A stretch of 64,000 nucleotides of DNA, taken from the NCBI GenBank assembly GCA_016712885.1, contig JADJQF010000015.1, positions 62,001 to 126,000 on the forward strand, given 5' to 3'. Position numbers and translations under genes: made by a program. Every line of letters begins with the position of its first letter. Position 1 is the first letter of the stretch. Shown here one piece after another: positions 51,897 to 60,081 of this stretch. The stretch is from Candidatus Flexicrinis proximus (GTDB lineage Bacteria; Chloroflexota; Anaerolineae; Aggregatilineales; Phototrophicaceae). The notes beneath the pieces are model-generated. The model did no database searches. It was not told where the DNA came from and saw nothing but the letters and a program-made list of their open reading frames with translations.

Positions 51897-51983
51897 CTGC
51901 GACGGGGCGCTCGGCGTGCCGATGGGGCAGAGACCGAAGGAGCCGTATTCGCCACCGCGGCCGTAACGGACAAGGTCGTCGAC

Positions 51984-51986
51984 CTA
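51984..51986 (-). other. In-frame amber codon (TAG) splitting a VWA gene
   Basis: Minus-strand reading ...CAG-ACC-TAT-GCC-TAG-GTC-GAC... The frame stays open for 312 codons after the TAG. One base change from a sense codon (for example CAG, TGG, GAG, TAC) explains it. Candidates are a real nonsense mutation, a sequencing or assembly error, or read-through. Confidence 0.8.
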
Positions 51987-54002
51987 GGCATAGGTCTGCC
52001 AGTTGGCGCGGGTCGTGCCGTAGTCATAATAGGGTTCGGCTTCCAGCGGCTTGCGGCCATTGAGGCGAACCGGATCGCTGGCGCCGGCAGCGCCATCGGA
52101 GAGCATGATCATGACCCAGACGGTGCCGGTACGGCGGGTGGTGGTCGGGTCGAGCAGCGCGTTGTTGCCTTCGCGCAGACCGGCGCCGATATTGGTACCG
52201 CGGCAAGACGCCCACAGCTCATAGCTCTGGTTCTCGCTGACACCGCCCCAGCCTGCATCGAGCGGGTTCGGCGTCATCGTGCGATAGAGGCCTGGCCGGC
52301 CGGACAAGTCGTAGTACTGCGTGTTTGTGTAGTCCCAGTCCCACAGCGAATAGAGGCTGAGGAAGTTGGTCAGCGCGGCATTATGGAACGGGCAGAAGTC
52401 GCGGACCGGGTAATCGTTGAGCGGGCGATCATTGCTGCCGTCGTAACCGCCGCTGCTGCCTTCGTGGTAGTAGTCGACCAGCAGCGACGTACCGTCGTCT
52501 CTACGGCCTTTGGCGAAGGCATCCCAACCGCCGCCGCTCTCGTTCCAACGGTAGAAGTTCGGCTCGGCGCGCACGCCGACGTACTGATCCAGGGTGCGTT
52601 CGGCGCGGCACAAGGAGGCCAGCATGTGGCTCCAGGCCGTGCGACCACCGGCATTGGCCGGGTCACGCGGGCAGATGTCGGTATTGGTCACTGCGTCCTT
52701 GCCAGCGGAGCCATCAGGGTCGATCAGAAAGGCGCCGCGATCGAAGGTGACGAAGGCCACGCGGTCGCCGCGCTCAAAGTCGATGGTGTTCAGGAATTCG
52801 CTGGCCGCGTCACGGGCCTGCCGGAAGGGCTGGCAGATCAGGTCGTTGAATTTGAAGTCGCCGCGCTCCTGATCGAACGGGATAGACCCATAGCCGGGAA
52901 GCGGGACGAGATTGCCGGAGGAGTTGACCTGGCCGCCGTAGGTGGGGTCATTGCAGCAGCCGTAGAAGTCGAAGGATGGGATAAAACCGTCCCAGAAAAT
53001 CGTTTTGTTGGGGTTGTTGGTATCGGCGCCAGGGTCGCCTTCCCAATAGGTTGAGAAGCCGCTGATACTGCGGATAGTTTGCGGAATACGGATCTGGGCG
53101 GAGTACGGCCAGAAACGAACGCGACAGGCTGTGCGCGGGTGTTCCTGGGTGCCGACCGAACCCGGATAGGGGAACGATACCACCTTATAATTCGCGTTCT
53201 CGGTCGCCTCAAACGGCCCGGTCGGGTTGATATCGGTGCCAGAGGTGTTGACATAGTCGAGACGACGGTTGACGTCTTCAGGATAAATCCGGGCGAAGTT
53301 ATTGACGCCGCCGAGGAGTTCTTCGCCCCAGAACTGCAGGATGTCTGCATACAAGGCATCGCCCGGGTCGTTATCGAGGAAGATGCCGGCGTTCATTTCG
53401 CGCAGGAAGACGGAGGTCGGCTCACCGCTGGCACCGACCGACGGGGGGACATAGACCTGCCCCATGCCGATGTCCTTCCAGTCTTCCAGCGTGGTATCCA
53501 GCAGCATCGACTCAGAGACGTCCATGACCATCACGATGTCAAGGACGGCCGTTTCGGAGGTCGAAACCGCCGAAAGCTCGATGTCCTGAATGCCGAGGAC
53601 GCGCAGGAAAACGGTTGGGGACATGACTTTGGCGCCAACGCGGACCAGCTTACGATAGCGGTTGGCATCATTGCAGAGGACCGGGTCGGTCTCGCCGGAG
53701 GAGGCGCAGGTTTCGACCATGACCTCACGCGAATTGATGCCATGAAGCTCGAGCATCATGCGGGCAGCCAGGCCGACCTCCGCAAAACTGCGGTCGGAGC
53801 GCATCTGACCGGCAGCGGAGATCGCGGCGCTGTCCACGGCGCGGGCGAGCGTGTTGTAGCGGGCCAGCAGGATCGAGACATCGGTCACGATGCCGACAAA
53901 GCCGATCAACCCGATGAAGCCCAACGCCAGGATAACGACCGCCTGCCCCGAATTCTGCGGGTGGCGAACTGAGCGTAGAAGCGTGCGCAGTAAAGTTCCC
54001 AT
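51984..54002 (-). CDS. TadG-like protein with von Willebrand A domain (N-terminal part before TAG)
   Basis: About 672 residues before the amber codon. The N-terminus is a TadG/TadE-like anchor (NSGQAVVILALGFIGLIGFVG, then LARYNTLARAVDSAAISAAG), as in Flp-pilus TadG proteins. A VWA domain begins near residue 150: VMVMDVSESMLLDTT gives the MIDAS DxSxS motif, with WVMIMLSDGAAG near 635 as the later metal-site strand; the final strand and helix lie beyond the stop. A long insertion (residues 170-620) with many Tyr/Trp/Asn separates them. Such proteins are surface-exposed parts of Tad machines. ATG 54002 has AGG upstream; the frame begins at GTG 54023 directly behind the preceding stop. Confidence 0.82.
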   Translation of the reverse strand: MGTLLRTLLRSVRHPQNSGQAVVILALGFIGLIGFVGIVTDVSILLARYNTLARAVDSAAISAAGQMRSDRSFAEVGLAARMMLELHGINSREVMVETCASSGETDPVLCNDANRYRKLVRVGAKVMSPTVFLRVLGIQDIELSAVSTSETAVLDIVMVMDVSESMLLDTTLEDWKDIGMGQVYVPPSVGASGEPTSVFLREMNAGIFLDNDPGDALYADILQFWGEELLGGVNNFARIYPEDVNRRLDYVNTSGTDINPTGPFEATENANYKVVSFPYPGSVGTQEHPRTACRVRFWPYSAQIRIPQTIRSISGFSTYWEGDPGADTNNPNKTIFWDGFIPSFDFYGCCNDPTYGGQVNSSGNLVPLPGYGSIPFDQERGDFKFNDLICQPFRQARDAASEFLNTIDFERGDRVAFVTFDRGAFLIDPDGSAGKDAVTNTDICPRDPANAGGRTAWSHMLASLCRAERTLDQYVGVRAEPNFYRWNESGGGWDAFAKGRRDDGTSLLVDYYHEGSSGGYDGSNDRPLNDYPVRDFCPFHNAALTNFLSLYSLWDWDYTNTQYYDLSGRPGLYRTMTPNPLDAGWGGVSENQSYELWASCRGTNIGAGLREGNNALLDPTTTRRTGTVWVMIMLSDGAAGASDPVRLNGRKPLEAEPYYDYGTTRANWQTYA

Positions 54003-54023
54003 ACTCAACGGCCTCGTCCTCAC

Positions 54024-55190
54024 TTACGGTTTAAACACCAGGCGCGGTTCTGCTGAGGGCGCAGGGAATGCAGCCCAGGCATACACCACGTCGGCGGTAG
54101 AATTCGGGTCGTCGCCGCCCATCACCTGGTAGACAGGCGACCAGGTCGACGAGAGCAGCGGGAACGAATCCAGCAAGAAGTTGTGTTCCCAGAAGATTTC
54201 CACGATCACGATGCCCTGGCTGGGGAAGTACGATTTACGTTCTTCTTCGTCCGAGCTGCCGGACGGGATGAAATTCGGCAGGTTGACGAGCGCCTGAACT
54301 TCCTCCATCGTCCATTCAGACCCCCAGCAGTCGATGCGGGCGTCGGTGGCATCTTCCATCTGACGCTGGCCGGTCCAGGCGAATCCGACCATCTTTTCGG
54401 TGCCTGCGTCCTGCCAGCCGACATAGGTGCTGTTGACGACATCCCAGACGCCGAGTTCGTAGTTGATGCGAAGGTCGACCGTCGGGTCCATTGGATTGGG
54501 GACATATTCCCAGTTCATGGTGTCGTCTTCGATCCAGTCGAAGGGGTCGCGCTCGCCCCACAGATAGCACTCGTTGGCGGTAGACGGCCAGCGCCCGACC
54601 ACCACGACCTGCGAGCCGGGGTCGTAAACCGTCGCGCTGCTGTAGTCGTCAGGGTCGATATCGTCGGTAGGACCAGAACCGATCTTGACGGCCTGTACCG
54701 AGAATCCCGAGACGACGACGTCGTCTTTACGGTTGGTAAGATTGAGCCTGAGCGGGTCCATCGTGTCGACCACCGTGCAGGCGATGGTGTTGAAGAAACC
54801 AAATTCGCCCGGCAGGATGTTGTCGCAGGACTGCGGACCGCCGGACAAGCCGCGGTAAACAACCCGATCGCTGGAGTCGTAGCCGGTATCGCCGGGGTTG
54901 AGCGTGAAGCCCAACGCCGCGATGGGCGGCAGACTGGCCGCCTCGTTCCATGACTGCGGGCTGTATTCGCCGTTCAGGAAAGGACCGCGGCGCGCACCAA
55001 CCTTGGCCGCTTCGACCAGGTTCAGGTAGTTCTGCGCAAACCAGCCGATCTCGACCAGCCCGACGAACATGATGAGCAAGAGCGGAGTGACGAAAGTCAT
55101 CTCCACCAAACTCTGTCCTTTGCGACGGTCGCCACGTGCTGCCGGCACCCCGTCAAGTATGTCTATGAGTCGTTTCATGATTTTACGCAT
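54024..55190 (-). CDS. TadE-like pseudopilin with extracellular extension
   Basis: 388 residues. TadE motif near residue 24: RKGQSLVEMTFVTPLLLIMF, followed by VGLVEIGWFAQNYLNLVEAAKVGAR, the usual helix of this family. The extracellular part of about 320 residues is much longer than in ordinary TadE and has an acidic, aromatic composition (RDPFDWIEDDTMNWEYVP). It is the first gene of a three-gene operon TadE-TadG/VWA-TadE on the minus strand; the stop is followed directly by the TadG-like gene. No Tad ATPase, TadB/C, prepilin peptidase or secretin gene is present in the window, so the secretion machinery must be encoded elsewhere. Confidence 0.85.
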   Translation of the reverse strand: MRKIMKRLIDILDGVPAARGDRRKGQSLVEMTFVTPLLLIMFVGLVEIGWFAQNYLNLVEAAKVGARRGPFLNGEYSPQSWNEAASLPPIAALGFTLNPGDTGYDSSDRVVYRGLSGGPQSCDNILPGEFGFFNTIACTVVDTMDPLRLNLTNRKDDVVVSGFSVQAVKIGSGPTDDIDPDDYSSATVYDPGSQVVVVGRWPSTANECYLWGERDPFDWIEDDTMNWEYVPNPMDPTVDLRINYELGVWDVVNSTYVGWQDAGTEKMVGFAWTGQRQMEDATDARIDCWGSEWTMEEVQALVNLPNFIPSGSSDEEERKSYFPSQGIVIVEIFWEHNFLLDSFPLLSSTWSPVYQVMGGDDPNSTADVVYAWAAFPAPSAEPRLVFKP

Positions 55191-55313
55191 CGCGAGATCC
55201 CGGAATCGCTTTGCCGCCTAACCTGAACAATACCACAGGGGTGCCTCTTAACTTGTGCGGAAATTGATAGTGTTTTGTGCGAAGGTTTATACGTTGGCGA
55301 CCTGTGGGAGGGC

Positions 55314-55357
55314 ATAAACAAACACCCCGCCCATAGTATTGCGCATGAGCGGGGTGT
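55314..55357 (-). terminator. Rho-independent terminator of prs
   Basis: ACACCCCGC (55322-55330) pairs with GCGGGGTGT (55349-55357) around an 18-base loop; on the minus strand it is followed by TTGTTTATGCC. It separates prs from the Tad-like operon. Confidence 0.75.
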
Positions 55358-55394
55358 CGATCAACAGCCTGAGAAGAATCCGGTGACGGGCAGC

Positions 55395-56405
55395 CTATTC
55401 GTTGAACAATTCGCCCACGCTGCGCCCCTCATGGGCGCGCATCATGACCTCGGCAAGCAGCGGCCCCACCGAAAGCACCGTCATGTTGGGCAGGCGGTCG
55501 GATACCGGCTGACTGATGGTGTCGGTCAGGATGATCTCCTTGACATTCAGCTGGGACAGGCGCTGATAGGTCACCGAGGTGAGAAAGCCGTGCGTGAAGG
55601 CGAGATAGACATCCTGCGCGCCGTTTTCGCGGCAGACGTTGACGGCGTTCACGATGCTGCCGCCGGTATTCACCTCGTCATCGACCAGCAGGACGTTCTG
55701 ACCCTCGACCGAGCCGATGATCGACATAACTTCCGGCCGCTCGGCGTTATCGACCCGGCGTTTTTCGACCAGAGCCACCGGCACGTTCAGCGCTTCGCCC
55801 CAATTGCGGGCGGCTTTGGCATAACCGAGGTCTGCCGAAACGATGGTCAGGTCCGGGATATGTTTGGCCTGCACGTAGTCGCTGAGGAGATAAAACGCGC
55901 GGATCGCGTCGCCAGGGATGTTGAAGAAGCCCTGAATCTGGCCTGCGTGCAGGTCCACGGTGATATAGCGATCGGCACCGGCGACCTCGATCATGTTGGC
56001 GACGAGGCGCGCGGTGATCGGTACGCGCGGCTGATCCTTCTTATCCGAGCGACCGTAGCTGAGATACGGGATGACGACGTTGATTCGCCCGGCGCTGTCG
56101 CGCTTGAAGGCGTCGATCATGATCAGCATTTCCATGAAATTATCATGGACCGGCGAGCCCATCGTTTGCACGAGGTACACGTCCTTACCGCGTACGCTTT
56201 CGTTCAAACGGATAAAGATATTCTCGTTGGAGAACACTTTCCGTTCGTAGCGCCCGGCAGAGACCTTCAGGTGTCCACAAATCGGCTCCTGGAGGTGCTG
56301 CGCGGACGAGCCGAAAAACACTTTGATGTCTTCGAATGGCGTGCGAAATTTGCTGCTCTGATCCATGCTCTTTTCCGGATCGAATCTAGTGCCGGGGACT
56401 TTCAC
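55395..56405 (-). CDS. prs: Ribose-phosphate pyrophosphokinase (PRPP synthetase)
   Basis: About 336 residues. It makes PRPP from ribose 5-phosphate and ATP for nucleotide, His and Trp synthesis. Signatures: IFIRLNESVRGKDVYLVQ near residue 58, the ATP flexible region YLSYGRSDKKDQPR near 108 (consensus YARQDRK, so altered), DLHAGQIQGFF near 141 and the PRPP loop VLLVDDEVNTGGSIV near 236. It is near the class I lengths; the changed YGRSDKK segment and the N-terminal extension are mild oddities. GTG 56405 is chosen because GGAGG lies 6 bases upstream; an ATG at 56366 has only GGAA. It is a monocistronic unit closed by a terminator. Confidence 0.92.
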   Translation of the reverse strand: MKVPGTRFDPEKSMDQSSKFRTPFEDIKVFFGSSAQHLQEPICGHLKVSAGRYERKVFSNENIFIRLNESVRGKDVYLVQTMGSPVHDNFMEMLIMIDAFKRDSAGRINVVIPYLSYGRSDKKDQPRVPITARLVANMIEVAGADRYITVDLHAGQIQGFFNIPGDAIRAFYLLSDYVQAKHIPDLTIVSADLGYAKAARNWGEALNVPVALVEKRRVDNAERPEVMSIIGSVEGQNVLLVDDEVNTGGSIVNAVNVCRENGAQDVYLAFTHGFLTSVTYQRLSQLNVKEIILTDTISQPVSDRLPNMTVLSVGPLLAEVMMRAHEGRSVGELFNE

Positions 56406-56590
56406 TACACGCCTCCATAAGGTGCGGTTGTGTTTCACGACTCTAACGAACGCCTAAGGCATTCGCAAGCGGCAGTGGTATGAATACCCTCGTCAATATG
56501 CCCAACAATCCGGCATGGCACGGCGGCGCGGCATGAAAGTCTCATCAAATGTAGGCACTGGCATGACGAACCAGACGCGTAATGACGGTA

Positions 56591-58363
56591 CTACGGCCGT
56601 GCTCCCCCCACCCTGCCGCCCTGCTGCGCAAGAAGGATGCGGTCAGCGTCGGTCGGAATCTCAAGGTAGGTGACAAGTTTCTCGGCCAGGCGCTTGAACA
56701 CCGGTGCGGCAGTCTGGCTGGCGAAGTTGTTGGTCTTGGGACGGTCCAGTTTGACCAGAATACTGACCTGCGGCGCATCTGCTGGCAGAAAACCGATGAA
56801 GGTGACGATGGTCGCGCCGGATACGTATCCCACCGGAGACGGGATTTCGGCGGTGCCGGTTTTTCCGGCGACGGTATAGCCCTCAACGCGGGCGAGATCA
56901 TCCAGACCGCGATCAACGGCGGCGACCATCATCGAGGTGACCTGATCGGCGACTTCCTGCGAGATCACGCGGCGAATGACGATTGGGTCGACCGTGGTGA
57001 CGAGATTGCCGCGGATGACCTGGCGGACCACGCGCGGCTGTAACAGGAGCCCGCCGTTGGCGATGACGTTGTAGGCGTTCAGCATTTGCAGGGGCGTCAC
57101 CGACATGCCCTGCCCGAAGCTGTTGGTCCCCAGGTCGGATTCCGACCACTCGCTGTCGCCGGGGATACGAACACGGCCGGTCTGCTCGCCTTGGAGGTCG
57201 ATGCGGGTGCGCGACCCGAACCCGAAGGCGCCGAGCATGTTATAGAAGTTGTTGCGGCCGAGTTCTTCGACCGCGATCTTGGCTGCGCCGATATTGAGCG
57301 ACTCGACAAGAACAGTCTCGGCGTCGACAACGCCGTGGGCGCGCTGATCCCAATTGAGGATCTCCTCGCCGCCGACGATATAACTGCCTTCATCGTTGTA
57401 GACCCAGTCCGGGGTGATCGCGCCGTCCTGCAAGGCGGCGGCCATGGTGATCACTTTCATGACCGAACCTGGTTCGTAGAGGTCGCTGATGGTCGGATTG
57501 CGCAGCAGTTTCGCGTCGTCAAGCGGGATGTTGTTCGGGTCAAAGGTCGGAAAGCTGGCCATCGCAAGGACATCGCCGGTATTGGGGTCCATGACGATGA
57601 TGTCGCCGGCATCCGCGCCGGTTTCGGCGATTGCGGCGGCCAGCGCCTCTTCGACCAGGTACTGAATATCGCGGTCAATGGTCAGCACGAGGTCGGCGCC
57701 TTTCTCGGGGGCATCGTCCATTGCCGGCACGTCGAAGGGGATGTTACTGATCTCGGCCTGGCGGGTGCGACCGGCCAGCTCCCCCTCGTAGAAGCCTTCA
57801 ATCCCGTTGTAGCCGACGAATCCGTCGCCTGAACCGGCGACGAAGCCGATCAGCGGGCCGGCGAGCGGACCCTGCGGGTAGTAGCGGCGCGGGATCTGCT
57901 CGGCGACGATGGCGACCGAATCAAGCGCGACAAGCTCCTGAAACACGCCGGGTTCCACGTTGGTAGCCAGGAGCTCATACGGTACGCCGCTGCGCACGAT
58001 GTCATTCACGGTACGCGGGTCGAGCCCGAGGATGGTTGAAAGCTGCTGAACCATCAGATCCGGGTCGGCGACCAGGTTCGCGCTGATGCCGACGCGATAC
58101 TGAAGCGCGTTGACGGCGAGGCGCTGGCCGGTGCGATCATAGATGATGCCGCGGGCAGAGGTCTGGCGCTGGGTGCTGGAGTAGTTGGCATCGCGCACGG
58201 CCTGTACGTATGCCGTCACGCGAGAGTCTGGTGGCGACTGAAAAAGGACCATGCGGGTAATCAACCCGACACTTATGACCACCAGCGCTGCGACCACGAA
58301 TGGCAGGCGCTTACGGAGCATTTCCTGCTGCATGGCTGGAAAGGAGTCGCCTTGAGTCGCCAT
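56591..58363 (-). CDS. ftsI: Division-specific peptidoglycan transpeptidase (FtsI/PBP3-like, class B)
   Basis: About 590 residues. One membrane helix (LPFVVAALVVISVGLITRMVL), a PBP dimerisation domain with RGIIYDRTGQRLAVN near residue 70, and a transpeptidase domain with SxxK in EPGSVMKVITMAA near 300, SxN in VESLNIGAAKIA near 357 and KTG in VAGKTGTAEIP near 505. FtsI cross-links septal peptidoglycan during division. The position after rsmH and an FtsL-like gene supports FtsI rather than an elongation PBP2. No C-terminal PASTA domain is present. ATG 58363 overlaps the FtsL stop (TAATG), with GAGGG 7 bases upstream. Confidence 0.92.
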   Translation of the reverse strand: MATQGDSFPAMQQEMLRKRLPFVVAALVVISVGLITRMVLFQSPPDSRVTAYVQAVRDANYSSTQRQTSARGIIYDRTGQRLAVNALQYRVGISANLVADPDLMVQQLSTILGLDPRTVNDIVRSGVPYELLATNVEPGVFQELVALDSVAIVAEQIPRRYYPQGPLAGPLIGFVAGSGDGFVGYNGIEGFYEGELAGRTRQAEISNIPFDVPAMDDAPEKGADLVLTIDRDIQYLVEEALAAAIAETGADAGDIIVMDPNTGDVLAMASFPTFDPNNIPLDDAKLLRNPTISDLYEPGSVMKVITMAAALQDGAITPDWVYNDEGSYIVGGEEILNWDQRAHGVVDAETVLVESLNIGAAKIAVEELGRNNFYNMLGAFGFGSRTRIDLQGEQTGRVRIPGDSEWSESDLGTNSFGQGMSVTPLQMLNAYNVIANGGLLLQPRVVRQVIRGNLVTTVDPIVIRRVISQEVADQVTSMMVAAVDRGLDDLARVEGYTVAGKTGTAEIPSPVGYVSGATIVTFIGFLPADAPQVSILVKLDRPKTNNFASQTAAPVFKRLAEKLVTYLEIPTDADRILLAQQGGRVGGARP

Positions 58364-58836
58364 TATTCGCCCTCGCTGAAATCCTGGAACTGTCGGGTCA
58401 AAGTGTTGAACTGCTGGGCCAACCAACTGCCAAACGACTCATCGTAGACCGGAAGCGGATTCTCCTCAGCCTGCAGCGGCGCGACGGTCTGAGATCGATT
58501 CGGATTGTAGCCGTCTACGACGATAAACAACTGATCGTCACGGCCAGCCTCGACGAACCCAAGATCCTGCGCGCGCTGGCGCAGGCGGTCGAGTCCTTGC
58601 AGCTCGGCGATTTCGACGCGCAATTCCTCGTTAACCCGCTCAAGTTCGTCGCGGCGGGTCAGGAGGTCCCGCATCTCGCGGCCGCGGGAGGCTTCCGCGG
58701 CGACCTGCGAAAGATACAGAGCGCCCATCATCAGGGCCAGGAACACGCCAAGGATACCGACGGTCACAGCCTGCCGCTGTGGGCGCCAGCCAGTCTGTCG
58801 CATCGCTTGTTCAAAGATCCGTCGAGAGGTCTGCAT
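58363..58836 (-). CDS. ftsL: FtsL-like cell-division protein
   Basis: 157 residues. Layout of FtsL/DivIC: short basic cytoplasmic N-terminus (RQTGWRPQRQ), one membrane helix (VTVGILGVFLALMMGALYL), then a leucine-rich coiled coil (LLTRRDELERVNEELRVEI, LQGLDRLRQRAQDLGF) and an acidic tail of about 50 residues. Sequence similarity in this family is always low, so the call rests on topology and on its place between rsmH and ftsI, the usual position. It would bridge FtsB-like and FtsI/FtsW proteins at the septum. The ATG follows the rsmH stop by 2 bases, with a weak ribosome site. Confidence 0.82.
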   Translation of the reverse strand: MQTSRRIFEQAMRQTGWRPQRQAVTVGILGVFLALMMGALYLSQVAAEASRGREMRDLLTRRDELERVNEELRVEIAELQGLDRLRQRAQDLGFVEAGRDDQLFIVVDGYNPNRSQTVAPLQAEENPLPVYDESFGSWLAQQFNTLTRQFQDFSEGE

Positions 58837-58838
58837 CG

Positions 58839-59774
58839 CTAGTACTTCTCAAATACTCGTAGTTTGGCGCTGCGGCTGCGCGGATTCGCCAAAATTTCGG
58901 CTTCGGTCGCTTCGATGGGCTTGCGGGTGATAAGCTGACCGATGGCCCGCTTTTCCGGCATCGACTTCATCCCTGGCGGCGCGATGATCTCAGTCGCTGC
59001 ATCTTTGAAGACCGTCTTAACGCGCCGGTCTTCCAGACTATGAAAGCTGATAACCGCCAGCCGCCCTCCGGATCGCAACAATTCTAGCGCAAGTGGCAGG
59101 GCCTGCTCAACCGACGCTAATTCATCGTTGACGGCGATGCGGATCGCCTGGAATGCCCGCGTGGCGAGGTGTATACCCTGGGGTTTGCCGCGGGGCGGCC
59201 GGATCGCGGCCTTAATCGTATCGGCCAGCCCACGGGTGGACTGATGGGGACGCCCTTCGACAATAGCGCGAGCGATCCGGCGCGCGTCCGGCTCTTCGCC
59301 ATAGTCACGCAGCAGGCCGGTCAGATCATCGATGTCCCAGCCATTGACGATGTCCGCCGCCGTGAGGCTGGAGTCGGTGGGATTGAAACGCATGTCGAGC
59401 GGCCCCTCCTTCATAAAGGCAAAGCCGCGCTCGGCAGTATCCAGCTGCATGGACGAGACGCCGAGGTCGAGCAGAATCGCATCGACACCTGTGTGCCAGC
59501 CCAGTCGGGCCGCCTCGGTCCGCATGGCTGTGTAGCTGGCGTGGACCAGATGGGCGCGGCCTTCTTCTATATATAAGGAAAGCGTCTGACGCGCGAGTGC
59601 AAGCGCGTTCGGGTCGAGGTCGAAGCCAAGCTGGGTCCGCACGCCAGCATCAAGCAAGGCACGCGAGTGGCCGCCTGCGCCGACCGTCCCGTCGATCAGG
59701 CGCTCGGGGATACGCCCATCAGGGATGAGCGACGCGACAACTTCAGCAAGGAGTACCGGCAGATGGGCTGTCAT
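58839..59774 (-). CDS. rsmH: 16S rRNA (cytosine-1402-N4) methyltransferase
   Basis: 311 residues, full length for RsmH (MraW). It methylates C1402 of 16S rRNA with SAM. Signatures: HLPVLLAEVVASL at the N-terminus, DGTVGAGGHSRALLDA near residue 28 (SAM motif I), LLDLGVSSMQLD near 103, GFAFMKEGPLDMRFNP near 117, RIARAIVEGRP near 170 and VISFHSLEDRRVK near 243, all expected. The gene opens a dcw-type operon rsmH-ftsL-ftsI; mraZ, which normally precedes rsmH, is absent, and so are murE, murF, mraY, ftsW after ftsI. The start at 59774 has GAGAG just upstream. Confidence 0.96.
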   Translation of the reverse strand: MTAHLPVLLAEVVASLIPDGRIPERLIDGTVGAGGHSRALLDAGVRTQLGFDLDPNALALARQTLSLYIEEGRAHLVHASYTAMRTEAARLGWHTGVDAILLDLGVSSMQLDTAERGFAFMKEGPLDMRFNPTDSSLTAADIVNGWDIDDLTGLLRDYGEEPDARRIARAIVEGRPHQSTRGLADTIKAAIRPPRGKPQGIHLATRAFQAIRIAVNDELASVEQALPLALELLRSGGRLAVISFHSLEDRRVKTVFKDAATEIIAPPGMKSMPEKRAIGQLITRKPIEATEAEILANPRSRSAKLRVFEKY

Positions 59775-59864
59775 AGACTCTCAGTAATAGACCGACGAAA
59801 GGCGCCACGTTTTCGCTCTGATGGCGGCAGAAGGCTGCCTGTCAGGCGATATTCAGTGTGAGTT

Positions 59865-60030
59865 ATGGATAACCTGGGGTTTCATCCCAAACCGCAGCAG
59901 GGATTTGCATCCCTGCACCCACTTCACCCTTTAGGTTCGCAGGCGAAGCCGAAGGTTATATGGAAGTCCAGTGGGTACAAGCCCATCGGAAGAGGTGCGG
60001 AGGCAAAGCCAATGCGCGGCTTAACCATAA
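59865..60030 (+). repeat. Dispersed repeat, type B copy 2
   Basis: Begins ATGGATAACCTGGGGTTTCA, contains AGGGATTTGCATCCCT (a hairpin), GGTTCGCAGGCGAAGCC, GTCCAGTGGGTACAAGCCC, GAGGTGCGGAGGCAAAGCC and ends GCGCGGCTTAACCATAA. The ends GTTATGG and CCATAAC are inverted. It is the homologue, in opposite orientation, of 48368-48523. It fills most of the 307-base gap between rsmH and the beta-lactamase-family gene. Confidence 0.72.
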
Positions 60031-60081
60031 CTGACGTTATTCACGCATTGACCAGCGCCGAGCGTATTCTAATCGACGTTT

